From positions 5,219,341 to 5,283,340 of the forward strand of contig CAIIXF020000008.1 of NCBI GenBank assembly GCA_903813345.2: a DNA stretch of 64,000 nt, given 5' to 3'. Both the position numbers and the translations under genes were made by a program. Positions within the stretch are counted from its first letter, which is position 1. Each line of letters starts with the position of its first letter. This document shows, one piece after another, positions 47,012-58,674 of this stretch. This DNA is from Owenia fusiformis. Lineage: Eukaryota > Annelida > Polychaeta > Sabellida > Oweniidae. Below the pieces are notes generated by a model, which did no database searches, was not told where the DNA came from, and worked only from the letters and a program-made list of their open reading frames with translations.

Positions 47012-48490
47012 TCTAAAGATACGTTCGGTGTTCAGGTTCAAGTCAATGAGGTTTGACAATTTCTTTTTTATTTCTATAGTTTCTAAACAAGCTTACTAAA
47101 GAGTGAGCCTCCGTTCATTTGGTGTAAATATTGAAGACTGCAAAATGTCAGTTAAATCATTTGCAGATAACTTGTCTTATTGGTAGAAACAAAAGCAAAT
47201 GGCGTAATAAGGTAAATATAGTGGTAAATGTTTTCATTGGTAAAATCATCTTCGGATAATATTTCAGTAAACATTTGAAGAGGCTTCTAAAATATTAGGT
47301 TCATAAACCCGGATGTACTACATTGATTTATCACTGGTCAGTATCAGGAGAAGGCGTCACATTTTTTCAAAATGGCAGATAGTAAGTGTCGATTTTCATA
47401 TTTTAGTTCTTATTAGTTCAATGAATGTGCCCTGGAAAAACATAATTAGCGTATTCTCAGTGGTAGAATATAACGTTGATTTCACTGCAGAATATACCAT
47501 ACTCACATGCAGAATATGCCATATATCGCAGATGAGTGTGGCATATTCACTCGTATATTACACGCATAACTAAAAAGACGGATTTGAATTTAACACATTT
47601 TACTCTTAATATTGCGCACATATTTGGCTCTTTATCACAATTTCAATTTTTGTGATAAGACCGGTTTCTATGTTAAGGGTCAACATGATGTTAAATCATT
47701 ATAAATGCCACTGAAAAATAAAATCAAAAAAGACAACTTGTACCCCCTTACTTTACAAGTAAAGTAACTATACCAATCAATGACATAATAGTAAATATAG
47801 AAGTAACAATATTATTTGAGATTTCCCATTAGCTGGTAACCCGAGCGTCAAACACGAATATGTTATATATACTTCTGTCTACACTTGTATATTATTTATC
47901 GTTTGGTATGGTATGGGTAGGGTAGGTATGATTTATTAAACACGACATACAAGCTAAAACAAACTAGGAAGTCATGCTCTTGTCATTTTTATTGTTATCA
48001 TGCATTACTGATTCAACATTAGACTGAGGCTATGACATGCAATAAATAAATTGAATACAAATATATATAGGCCTATTGTAACTATTACATTATTGCATTG
48101 TATTTGCCCGATTTACAAAATGTTTTCACTGCGTCAGTGAACGAGCAGCCTGGACGTCCATGCACAATTTGATGGTCTTAGATCTAATATTAACATAAAA
48201 CGCTAAAAACTAGTATTTTAGAATCAAGAAATCAGCACTGAGTAGATCAGGTAAACATAATATTATTTATTTATGGTTAATTATTTTTTAAAGCTACGAT
48301 CAAATGTATTCCATCAAACAAATATAATTTTTATTTGTCTCTGATTTCATACAAATGGAGGCTTTATAATTGTCATAATTTTGAAAATCGGATTTATATG
48401 CGTGCATATCTAGAATCTAACACGAATATAATCCTCATACCTTTTCTTTACTTCCGTTTTAGAGTTGCGAATCTGCATTTACAAAACACC
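47012..48490. other. intergenic region, no gene seen
   Basis: AT-rich sequence upstream of the secreted-protein gene. Small inverted motifs occur near 47490-47560 (gaatatgccata / tatggcatattc-like). Nothing else is supported. Confidence 0.35.
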
Positions 48491-50000
48491 ATGGCTGGAC
48501 TAATTACGCTTGTGAGTTTTGCCCTGATTTTTGTCGCAGTCTCAGGTGAAGAAGGTGAGAAAGAGATATGTACACGTGTACTGTATGTACACGATATATC
48601 TTGGCCTGGAATATGCTATACACCGCTGCACTGGGAATAATATCACACGAAATTAAAATTGAATACATTAAGTCAGTGAAGATAAACTTTTGACAGAAGG
48701 GAATAAAGGGAACGGTTCCGTGCGTGCACATAATGCAAACAATGCAAATACCGTTGGTCCAATATCATTTATATTTCATGCGTATACTAGTATGCCCCAT
48801 CCAAGAACAACACACCGGAATAGGCTGAGTGACTACGGTAAAGTCAGATACTGACAAATGGCGGACATAACCGTCGCTTCAACTGTTTAATCACTTGGTC
48901 CTCATTTCATGGAATTTTATCGTCGCTAATTCCGGTGCATGCCTTAAGCTATTGTGACAATGTATCATATGAAATCCCATTTTTCGAGCAAATTGGGGCG
49001 TGAATCGCCACAATATAGCGTCTTCGATATCGTCAATGACAACGGAATCTGAATTTGAGTAATTTAGAAAGACAACGGCATATGGTAATTACACTGTCCG
49101 TTGTCCCGTATCTCATTTTGATCGGTTAAATTAGAGTCTTTATTTCGATTGTAGAACGTTATTAACTGTCCAATGAGTATTAAGACACTTTGATTGATTG
49201 TTGTTCCGAAGGTCTAGGTATATATATATATCCATATCCACCTTATGGTCTAGTCTAGGTGCTCTATTAAACATACAGTTCATGAAAATCTAATTGAAGC
49301 GACGGTTATGTCGGACTCCGCCATATGTGACAACGGTATCCGACTTAACCGTTGTCAGGCTAAGTCCGGGGTGAACAAGTTGAGCTCAGAAGTTCAAAAT
49401 GGCTACGCCTAGGCGTTGCTGTTATCCAGTGTTAAATACAATTGAAAACAGTGTTTAAAAGCAGTTGTTATGAAACCATACCTCGGGTCTGTTAGATGCA
49501 ACAAACATATACATATATTTATTGTTTTTTAATTTGTGGGAAAGGAGATTGGTTAGCCCTATTTACAAAGGATCCAACTACAGAACGCATTTCGCATCCA
49601 GTTTTCAACACCACATTTTGCAACGTTCAAGTCAAAGGATGCGGCAGTGTTTCTATTACATTTGAAAGTAACAAATCCTGGAGCTTCCTATCCTTATACA
49701 TCTTCAAAATAGTTATTGGTGGTTATGGAAAAAAGAAAAAAAGAAAGACTGGCGTTGCGTTCTACAGTAGAGGTTCCAAATTTCCATGGGCCGAAGCTTA
49801 TGGGGATTTTTTAAGCTGTACTGAATTCCGTAACTTTTGGATAAGCTGGACTAATGGTCACTTAAAGCTTGGAACAGGACTGAATGAAGAAACGGGGAAT
49901 GTGGTTCTTCGTAGTATGCTCGATGTACCCTTCTTTAATTATATTCGTGTTGATTCGTTATTTGGTGGAAAAGCAGAATGGAAACTGAATTGTCACTCAA
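48491..50000 (+). CDS. secreted protein with Methyltransf_FA domain, first two exons
   Basis: Exon 1 (48491-48554) encodes a signal peptide (MAGLITLVSFALIFVAVSG) and ends gaag/gtgaga in phase 1. Exon 2 (49545-50000) begins after ttgtgggaaag, continues the frame as GDWLALF, and ends tcaa/gtgagt in phase 1. Exon 2 carries a complete domain of the type named after farnesoic acid O-methyltransferase (PF12248-like): IVIGGYG near the middle, FRNFWISWTNGHLKLGTG, then a final FGGKAEWKLNC. In lophotrochozoans this domain occurs mostly in secreted, multi-domain proteins of unclear function; enzymatic activity is not implied. The gene must continue downstream because exon 2 has no stop. A phase-1 exon at 59385-59756 is a candidate. 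Lys/Arg-rich KKKKRK within the domain is unusual. Confidence 0.75.
48815..49372. mobile_element. MITE-like element inside intron 1 of the secreted-protein gene
   Basis: The left end (ccggaataggctgagtgac, then aatggcgg and acataaccgtcgcttcaa) is matched inverted by the right end (ttgaagcgacggttatgt, ccgccata, gtcaggctaagtccgg). The interior includes 'tatcgtcaatgacaacgg', shared with a second copy at 50385-51220. Confidence 0.7.
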
Positions 50001-50384
50001 GTGAGTATGAATTCAGAAATTTTAATAACCACACCTTTGTTCATGTTGCTTTTGATTATTTTTATTTTGTTTTGATATGTGCCAAAGAGAAATGACAAAA
50101 AGTGTTACAGAACATATAAAGAAAAATAAATATCTGAGACGACACCAGTCATAAGAAAACAAACCCCAACTATCCCAAACCATGATCTAACATGAAACAT
50201 TGTCTTATACCCCCTTCCCACCATTATATAACGTAGTTATATACCCTCCCCATAATTAAAGTACCTTACAATAGTATTTATTTCAGTTGTTGTGCAGTAC
50301 ATTGTTAACAAAAAATAATATTACATAAATGATTTTGCAATATTCATTACATTGCTTTTAATATGTTAGTTTTCAACAATACCA

Positions 50385-51220
50385 CACTGGGACCCCCTGA
50401 AAACGGTAAGTCAGATACCGTTGTCACAAATTGCGGACGGTAACCGTCGCATCAACTCTTGAATCACTTGATTCTAATTTCATAGGATCTTATCGTCGTT
50501 AATTCTGTGCTTGTATTATTAAGGTCTTAATTGTGATGGTGTATCCCCCCCTATTTAAAACATACTTTGGTGTTGATGTATGCACTTGTCCCATCATCAG
50601 CAATGTGCCTGCTTTCATTGTTATTTCGGGTCTTTCAACATTGTATAACTCTACCAGGTGACCCCACCACAGTGGTGTGGGACAAGTGTGTGCTACTCAA
50701 GCTAAATACTTCTTGGTAGCTTCTTGAATATTTTCCTCCCAAGGCACTGTCAGTTCAATTAATACTTTATGTTTTGATGTTTTTGACAACAATACAATAT
50801 CTGGTCTGAGAGAAGTTTCTACTAATTTTTCTGGAAATTCCAGCTGTTTTTTCTGAGTCTACCATCAGGTTCATCCAGTCATTTGCTGTGTGCAATATTC
50901 AAGTTGGCTTCTTTACTTCCATTGCTGTGTCCTCTCCGGCTTTAACGAAGTTAATATAACGAGTTTCCTGTTTCTTGTGCTTTTTCCTCATTTCTGTGTC
51001 AATTACTTGTGATATTTCTTTCAGTACTTGGTCGTGTCTCCATCTGAATCTTCCATCTGATAACCCTTTGCTACAAGCTGCCATAATGTGTTTTAAGTTT
51101 GACATCCCTCCGCATAATGGCCACTGTGCGCTATCTGATATCCCAAATTCGATCAAACGAAGTTGTGATTTGCCGAAATATACCGTCTTCCATATCGTCA
51201 ATTACAACGGAATCTGAATT
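50385..51220. mobile_element. second copy of the 48.8 kb MITE, split by a LINE fragment
   Basis: 50385-50545 repeats the left end (taagtcagata, ccgtcgcatcaact, tcttatcgtcgttaat) and 51125-51220 repeats the interior (gatatcccaaattcgatca, taccgtcttccatatcgtca, acggaatctgaattt). The intervening ~580 bp is a LINE fragment, so that insertion is younger than the MITE. Confidence 0.65.
50545..51125 (-). pseudogene. LINE 3' fragment: zinc knuckle and restriction-like endonuclease
   Basis: On the minus strand the frame reads CGG...LKHIMAACSKGL (CCHC-type knuckle), RFRWRHDQVL, then after a frame change ETSLRPDIVLLSK and VLIELTVPWEENIQEA. The RPD...E spacing is that of the restriction-like endonuclease at the C-terminus of R2/NeSL-type non-LTR retrotransposons. 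Stops and a frameshift between the two parts show it is dead. No reverse transcriptase remains. Confidence 0.75.
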
Positions 51221-51429
51221 TCAAACAGAGACCACTATATACAACACATTTTGAGATGTGACAATAGACTATGGTGAATGTAATTGCATTGGACACAGGG
51301 GAAATGACAATGTGAAATACACGCATTGACGTTGTCTTTCTTGGTAACATCATCGTTGTCATAGATGTTACAGCACATTTGATCAGCATTTACCGATGTC
51401 ACTTATACAGTAGAGAGTTTAAACTTGCA

Positions 51430-52665
51430 ATATTTTTCACAACGTAACCGTGAACGGAAAGTACATGAATCAATATAGTAATTTATCGTATGATCTGTAA
51501 AATGAAGCCCTCTGATTGGTCAGTTCTTGTGCTGTACCACATTCTGTCTCGATATTCTGTATTGCACTCGACTTCGTCTCGTTCCAATACAGAATTTCTC
51601 GAGCAGAATATATCCTGTATTGCACTTCAAATCATTCAATAACTTACAGTGTATAGCGCGCATACAAAACACGCGCTAATTAGTCTACTTCCGATTCCCG
51701 TTCAGCTTCAGAATTTCGTGTTTAGAACGAGAAAGGATGGGTATCGATATGGCGAACTTTTTGAACACACGTTTCTCTAAAACCAGTCATAAAAAATTCT
51801 GAAAATTTTACACAGTGTCAATTTAATGGTCATCTTTTGAATGGTAACACTATAATTTGAAATATATATATATACTTTCATCTATATTGTTTTAGAAAAC
51901 ACATCAAACACTTGTTTTGTTCTTGGTATCATATTTCCAGAGTGAAATGAAACATCTTTCCGGACCTCATTAGAACAAAACGACATTAACATAACATTTT
52001 TAGGTCTCTCAATATTGTAATTGTACAAAGGAAATTTTGGTTGATTTTAAAAAAGTATCTTGTTAATGAAATAAAAGGTTTATCTTGATTTTTATCTACT
52101 TTGGGGGATTTTGTTTTAATTTTTTGAACTTTTTTAAAATCAACCAAAAATTCTTTTGTATAACTATTATATTGAGAGGTCTAAAACATGTTGTATATGC
52201 TATTTTGTTCCAACAAGGTTCGTAAAGACATTTTATTTCATTCTCAAGAATTTGTAGAAAGGGCAAAAACAATTGCACTAAAAAAATGTTAACAAAAACA
52301 GTTATATAAAATATTTCTAAATAATTTTCGCATTAAATTGTTGTCAATCAGTCAACATCACATAAGATACCGAGTATTTTACAGAATGTTTTCAATAATT
52401 GGTTTAAGAGAAAAACATTGTTGAATTCAGTTCTCCATATCGATACCAATCCTTTGCAATTTCACGTTGGTGTCAACGGGAATCTTTATACTCGTGTCAT
52501 TGAATAGAAAGCTGGTAATTCTGAATTCGATGCACAGTGTTATACTTTCTGAAGAAAATGATGTATGTCATATATGTTTTAGCTCCAAATATCTTACGAA
52601 ACGAGCTTGTTTAAAATATGTATGATAGAAAACCAGCTATAGAACTATCAAAGGCATATTACACG
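51430..52665. repeat. dispersed repeat, copy 2, interrupted (partner 9755-10118)
   Basis: 51430-51732 and 52458-52665 together match 9755-10118 in the same order. The gap 51733-52457 is a foldback element, so copy 1 at 9755 serves as an empty-site reference. A second block absent from copy 1 (51500-51650, a small inverted motif around 'gtattgcactcgacttcgtctcg') also lies inside. Confidence 0.7.
51733..52457. mobile_element. MITE with ggtatcgatatgg ends, copy 1
   Basis: The inverted ends are aaaggatgggtatcgatatgg on the left and the complement of caaaggattggtatcgata on the right. A second copy at 53236-53752 shares the ends and the interior ('ggaaattttggttgatttt', 'tttgggggattttg', 'ttcattctcaaga'). 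Confidence 0.75.
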
Positions 52666-53091
52666 CGGTGGTGTAAACTCTGTAACTGAACGATTAAAAT
52701 TATTTGGGAACATATGTACAGTATGTAGGTATGTCAATAAAGGTCAAATATCGCTGCGCTATTAGACGTCCTGAGATTTCATACCATGGACTAATAAACC
52801 AATCTATAATGCCTATGGTTCACTGATGTTTCACCCAAGGATTTTGGGGTTATCCTGGGCATTTACGCACTACTTCTAACGAGAAGAGAAAATTATTGTA
52901 CCAACTTATTTATTTCTGAATTCATATGAAAGAAGTATGCACTGGCAGAATACATTGTTTGTAAATAATCATTTGTTTGTACGTTTGCTTTGCATGTTGA
53001 TAAACAAATAAGAACATGTAGTTTTTATTACTCGTTTGAGTGTTTATTACTAAGTCAAAAAATACCCAAAATGGCGCATATTTTCCATTAC

Positions 53092-53167
53092 CGTATTCAC
53101 AACAGTCCGTACTTCTGAATGAACATTTGTTCTCACATTGACTATCGTGTACTCTATTTCCTCGTAC
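53092..53167 (-). other. candidate small cysteine-rich exon
   Basis: On the minus strand a strong acceptor (ttgttttctgtgttttttctaag) is followed by 76 nt reading RGNRVHDSQCENKCSF then STDCCEYG, and a donor (gaatacg/gtaatg). The C-x3-C...CC pattern is like small secreted domains. No flanking exon was found, so this is tentative. Confidence 0.2.
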
Positions 53168-53235
53168 CTTAGAAAAAACACAGAAAACAACGAACAAATA
53201 CGATTAAAAGAAGGTTAATAAGTGTATTATTACAA

Positions 53236-53752
53236 AGGAGTGGTATCGATATGGTGAACTTTGACATAAACAAAACATGTTTAGATCTCTTAATATTGTA
53301 ATTGTACAAAGGAAATTTTGGTTGATTTTAAAAAAGTATCTTGTTCATGAAATAAAAGGTTTATCTTGATTTTTATCTATTTTGGGGGATTTTGTTTTAA
53401 TTTTTTGAATACTTTTTTAAAATCAACCAAAAATTCCTTTCTATAACTATAATGTTGAGAGGTCTAAAAATATGTTGTATATGCTATTTTGTTCCAACAA
53501 GGTTCGGAAAGACATTTTATTTCATTCTCAAGACTTGGTAGAAAGGAGCAAAAACAATTGCACTAAAAAACAAAAAATGTTAACAAAAACAGTTATATAA
53601 AATATTTTAAAATAATTTTCGCATTAAATTGTTGTCAACCAGTCAACATTACATAAAATACCGTGTTTTTTACAAAATGTTTTCAATAATTGGTTTAAGA
53701 GAAAAACATTGTTGAATTCAGTTCACCATATCGATACCTATCCTTTAAGCCA
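53236..53752. mobile_element. MITE with ggtatcgatatgg ends, copy 2
   Basis: The left end is caaaggagtggtatcgatat and the right end is atatcgatacctatccttt. The interior is about 90-95% like copy 1 by eye, but copy 1 has about 200 bp extra near its left end. An internal inverted pair (ggttgattttaaaaaagta / cttttttaaaatcaacc) occurs in both copies. Confidence 0.75.
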
Positions 53753-53774
53753 ATTACTGTAATCATTGGGCATT

Positions 53775-54265
53775 GATTCACGGGTAGTATCTAAAGCCCC
53801 GCTGTCGCCCCGCTGGCTGTGTCGCGAGCAAGTTCCCGCTAAAATCGCGAGGAATAAAAAGAAGTGATGGGTTATCTCTTGTTTACTTGAATTGTAAGAT
53901 GTACAAAGCGTTTTCTTTTAATTTTCCTCAATTATTACATGGTATTGAGACTAAAAAAAGCAAATGCTGGAAAAAAGTATCACTGGCGGTCGTTCTGTGG
54001 TTCTTTATTTTACAATTGAAGAGACAATTATAATCTTGAATCTTTATCTATATATTTCTATAAGTTATAGGTGAAGGACGACGTTGTCCTGTGCTTTAGT
54101 TTCACTTCCTAAAGCTTTACAAAACATTTTATATTTCAATTTTATCATATCCCTCAAGGCCCCGCTTCATGCAGGAGCAATAAAGCAGAGGCACCGCTGA
54201 AAACATGAGGAGGCCCCGCTGAAAACATGAGGAGGTCCCGCTGAAATCAGGAGCAAATGTCTCAT
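53775..54265. repeat. left arm of a ~5.4 kb inverted-repeat pair
   Basis: 'gtagtatctaaagccccgctg', 'gcaagttcccgctaaaatcgcg' and, at 54160-54240, repeats of 'ccgctgaaaacatgaggagg' are matched inverted at 58675-59150. Alignment between these landmarks is weak, so the arms are diverged. Confidence 0.6.
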
Positions 54266-54866
54266 GTGCATGTTGAGTGAATCCTGATTATACCCTGAAA
54301 ATGTCCCACTATCGCCCCCAGCTTGATGCACTATTGTACCCAGTTTCATGAATTCATTATTTGTCGATACAATTCTTAAAAACAGCAAATACAGTCAGAA
54401 AAATATTCAGTAATTACACGTCGCACGAAACTGGGGACAATTAGCGTAACATTAAGGCGTCAAAAACCAAGACAAAACAATGAGCAGCATAGGGCGCAAA
54501 CAGCCTTACATCGTCAAAAACGACAAGTGTCACATTTTTGTAAAGATTGGTCAACCTAAAAATAAAATGCTTTATCCTTATCTAATCATGACAAAATTCA
54601 CAGGGTAGCAAGATCTTGAGGACAATATTTCTAAAATGTTTTTGAATTTTGAAAAACGGTCAAGAAATCCACTTGGGGCGTTGGTAAAAATTGATATGTA
54701 TGGGATTTGTGGTAAAAAATCGATGCATCACATATTTTTCAAGTCTCGAAAACCAGCTCATATTTTAATACTATTTGCAAAATAAACAAACTGGTTATTG
54801 TTTTGTAAATTTCGCCACATATCAAGAATATCACGTCATTTGCTCATTAACATAAATTCTGACAAA

Positions 54867-55809
54867 TGACGTCACAGATTATTGTCAATGGGAAATTACT
54901 ATAGGAAAACTTTAAAAGTAGACAAAGTGTGTGATAATTTACGAACTCGAATTTATTCGAAATGGTATATTATGCATGACACTATTATGAGTAAGACGGC
55001 GAAAAATTGAATTCCCAACGTTAAAAATAAGCTTAAGAAAAAACGTGTTATAAAATCACTTTGTTTGGGGAGTGGTAGCGTGACGTCATAGTTTTAGCGA
55101 AAATATGGTAAAAATGGGCAAATTCAACGTCTTTAACCTCCTGTAAAAAATTTTTTTGTTAATATCAGAATTTACTCGAAATGGTTATTGGAAGAGCTAG
55201 ATTGAACTTACGTAATCAATACGTTATCAATACCAGGGCTTTAAAAAATAAGCTTCCCCCAGAAAATGAAAATGGGTCATTTATCAAATGGCCAATTATA
55301 ATTCTATTCATTAACATAGCAGCCTGAAACGTTGAAAATTGCTAATTACGACGTCCGTACGAGTACGTGCATTTTCCCAAAGTCTAATTAAATCAATAGA
55401 TCGTTACAGGATGTCTTAATTTTACTCAAAACACGAGATAACTTTTGGTTTATATTTTCTTTATTTTTAATTACCAAGATATAGAGGTTCTTATATGAGT
55501 ACCTGTGCAAGATCGTCCATTCTCGATGAGCTTTGATAATTCTTCTTTATGGAGTCGAAGACGAGATAAAGAAACATTATCAAAGCGAGTCAAGAATGGA
55601 CGATATTGCACAGATACATGTACGAGTACAAGAAAGTTTTTCTCATATGACTCTGTATTATGCCATATTTTCACCATTTTATAATAAAACTGAGTGAAAA
55701 ATAGCTTCAAATTAATTGAACTTCATCTTTCAATTGTTATGACGTCATAACAATATTGAAGAAAATACATAGATACACGTGGCAACAAAGCTCCATTGTT
55801 ATGACGTCA
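54867..55809. promoter_or_regulatory. cluster of four perfect TGACGTCA palindromes
   Basis: CRE/ATF palindromes occur at 54867-54874, 55081-55088, 55740-55747 and 55802-55809. The 8-mer is expected about once in a random window of this size. No gene start is nearby, so function is unknown. Confidence 0.5.
55496..55628. repeat. hairpin element
   Basis: 'gagtacctgtgcaagatcgtccattct...gctttgata' pairs with 'tatcaaagc...aagaatggacgatattgcacagatac' around a short loop rich in 'gagtcgaagacgag'. Confidence 0.65.
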
Positions 55810-57199
55810 CAACTTAGTTTTGTAGAATAAGCATGGATACGCATAGCAACGATATGTCCGTTGCCATGTTGTTGATGTTTATAGACCAGTGATGTCACAA
55901 GTGAATCTCATCTTGCACGTGTGACTTTTTAGGATGAAAGATGGCAATATCTTGCATGGGGTAAAGATGGCTGTATCTTTGTTAGTCATGTAAGAAAATA
56001 TAATTCATTTAAAGATTTCAATTCAAAATCTCAACACAACTTCACCCCTAAGGCATTGGCCTGGCCAATTGAGTTTTTTTTGTTCTAAACTGAAAAGAAT
56101 TTCCGCTTGTATAAATGGAATTGCAATTTATGAGTCTATATATATCAATCAAATAAAATCTGCCGAAGAGGACCCATAATCGTAGGAAATATGCATTTTG
56201 TGTGAGAAAAAGACAGATTTAAAATTAATTGTTATGTAAAATGTACCCTACCGTATATAGTCTAAAACATGATACCTATTTCGGAGAATTCAAGGACGGC
56301 TAAGCTGACGAGTCAGTCGAACGGACGTACTCACTTTATTTGACAGTATTTAATCTATTTTTATCTTTGAAATGACTCTTTCCAGATAAAACGTTCCCGA
56401 AATGTAACAGCGGCTTGGTAGCTGTCTCTCTCTGGGAGAATCAATTTATTCTTCGTAATTTACGGGCTTTCTAGCACGGAGTTTCATAGCCATATAATTC
56501 TAAAATGTTCAAATATTGGTAATCTTGGTACACCAGACGAAAAGCGTATTAAAGTCGAATTCCCGGGGAAATTGACTATTGTACCATTGACGTGATTGGA
56601 TAATCGAGATGTGGCGTCATGTAATTATTCACATAAACAATCAAAAAGCATGTGGTAAAATGACGTGATATCAATGACAATATTGTGCAGTTAATTTTTC
56701 TTTCAAATCAGACTTAAATTAGAAGGTTAAATGAAGGTAAACTTATTGCTCATCCCATTCGCCTTCAAAACCTTACACAATTTTGAAAATTTTAAAAGCG
56801 TTCATATAAGATAATTTGAGCTGGAGCCGTTAAGCAATAGTGACATCATAAATGAGCAGTTTCCATTGAATAAATTGTAAAATATTAGTGGGATTTTGAT
56901 CATTATTTTAAAAGTTATCCCAATTTCAACGAGCCCTGTAAGCGTTAAGTGTTACGTCTTACAGCGTATTTGACGATGTTGGGATATATTTAACTTTCAA
57001 AATATGTTGGATCCGATCAAAATTTTGAAGGAAAAATTATTTCACTGAAATGCGAATAAAAAATACTTCAAAATGATATATACAACACATAGTTAGCTTT
57101 TTAAATAAGGCAGAGATTAACGCTCAAAGCTTAGATTAGCCCATATTTCCCGAATTGTACCCAGGTCCGTGCACGTCATAAATACTATTTTTGCCTCAA

Positions 57200-57975
57200 A
57201 CTCCTATTGCCAGATTGCATACTCAATCACGCACTCACCCATCCACCCAACCACCCACTCACTCACCCGCCCACTAACTCACTCAATTATTACCATCCTT
57301 CCTTCCTTCTATGCTTACGTCATTATTTGCTCACTTCCTTCCTACTTCCTTTATTCGTTCATGTCCAACTTCTTTCGCCCCTTACTCCTTCCTTTTCTTC
57401 CTTCCTCCCTTCCTACTTTCTTCTTTTCTAACTTCTTTCCTCTCTCCCTCCCTTCCTTCCTACATTCTTTCCTTACTCCCATACTACCTTACTTCCTTAC
57501 TTCCTTCCGTGCTTCAATTCTTTCTTTCTTAATACTTACATCCTTACCATTCCTTCCTTCTTCCCTCCCTTCCTTTATTACTTCAATTCTTCTTTATTTT
57601 CATAAATTCTTCCTCCATTCCTTCCTTACTCCCTCACGTCCTTCCTTTTTCCTTCATACTTACTCTCTTACCTTCTTCCCTTTTCCTTCCCCTCTCACTT
57701 CTGTCTAGTAACTCCCTTCCAACGTACTTTCTTTTACCTTCTTCCCTTTCCTTTCTTTCTTACTAATTTCCTTCTTCCTTCCTTCCTACTTATTTCCTCA
57801 CCTCCTTCCTTTTCCCCGTCATTCCTTCCTTCCGTCCTTCTTGCTTACTACTATTACTTCCAATATCACTTCCTCGATTAGATCCTCTATTCCTTCCCTA
57901 CTTGCTTCCTTAATTACTTCTTTGCTTGCTTACTCACTTCTCTTGTCTGCTTGCTTTCTTGCTCGCTTGATTACT
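57200..57975 (+). repeat. ~780 bp polypyrimidine tract, degenerate (CCTT)n / (ACTC)n
   Basis: Almost pure C+T with occasional A, dominated by cttccttcctt and, at the left, cactcacccatccaccca. The open frames through it are Ser/Leu/Pro low-complexity by-products, not genes. Such a tract can adopt triplex structures. Confidence 0.9.
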
Positions 57976-58139
57976 TACTTACTTTCGTATGGCAAGTGGA
58001 AAGACAAATTTTGACAAAAACCTGCAAACGAACAAACGATCAAGGAAAGAATTGACGGATGTCATTTGTTGCTTCTGCATTAGTGTCTTCATTCGTTGTC
58101 TTTTTTCTTTGTCTTGATTGTCTTGTCTTTGATTATGAT

Positions 58140-58520
58140 GTAAGAAATACTCTAACGGACGAACGCCCGAATGAACGGTCGCACGCACGCACGAACGGAA
58201 GATCGAATGCACGCATGACGAACGGACGGTCAGACGAATGCACAATCATACGAATGGACAGTTGGACGAACGCATGCATGCCCTAACATTCGGACGAACG
58301 ACCGCCCAAACGAACGGTGGGACGAACAAATGCACGAAAGAACGAATGGACGGTTGGATGAATGCTGCCACGAACGGACGGTTTGACGCACGCACGAACG
58401 GAAGATCGGACGAATGCACGCACGAACGAACAAACCGTCAGCCGAACGCACCCATGAACGAACGAATTTCGGACGAACGTACCCATGAACGAATGGATCG
58501 GTCGGGCGAACGCACGACGC
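58140..58520 (+). repeat. degenerate ACGA/ACGG tetranucleotide tract
   Basis: About 380 bp of short words such as cgaacggacgg, cgcacgcacg, gaatgcacg and gaacgaacg, mostly in register with a 4 bp period. It starts 170 bp after the polypyrimidine tract and has a much higher CpG content than the surroundings. Long open frames on both strands are artefacts of the period. Confidence 0.85.
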
Positions 58521-58674
58521 TGACAGATGGATCAAACTGCCTGAAGTTGCAGAAGAAATGTTGCCATAGGATGATATGTTATGTGATTGGCACATTCGTG
58601 TACGTTCATATAAAGAAGGACAATATCTTCATGGAATAACAATGAAACTTTCCTCGCGATCGAAGCGAGTAGTC

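Noticed and set aside
57169-57708. 179-codon open frame
   Set aside because: It is Ser/Leu/Pro/Phe low-complexity sequence produced by the polypyrimidine tract, open in several frames at once.
58238-58639. 133-codon open frame and antisense frames of 121 and 67 codons
   Set aside because: All arise from the 4 bp ACGA/ACGG period, which leaves frames open on both strands.
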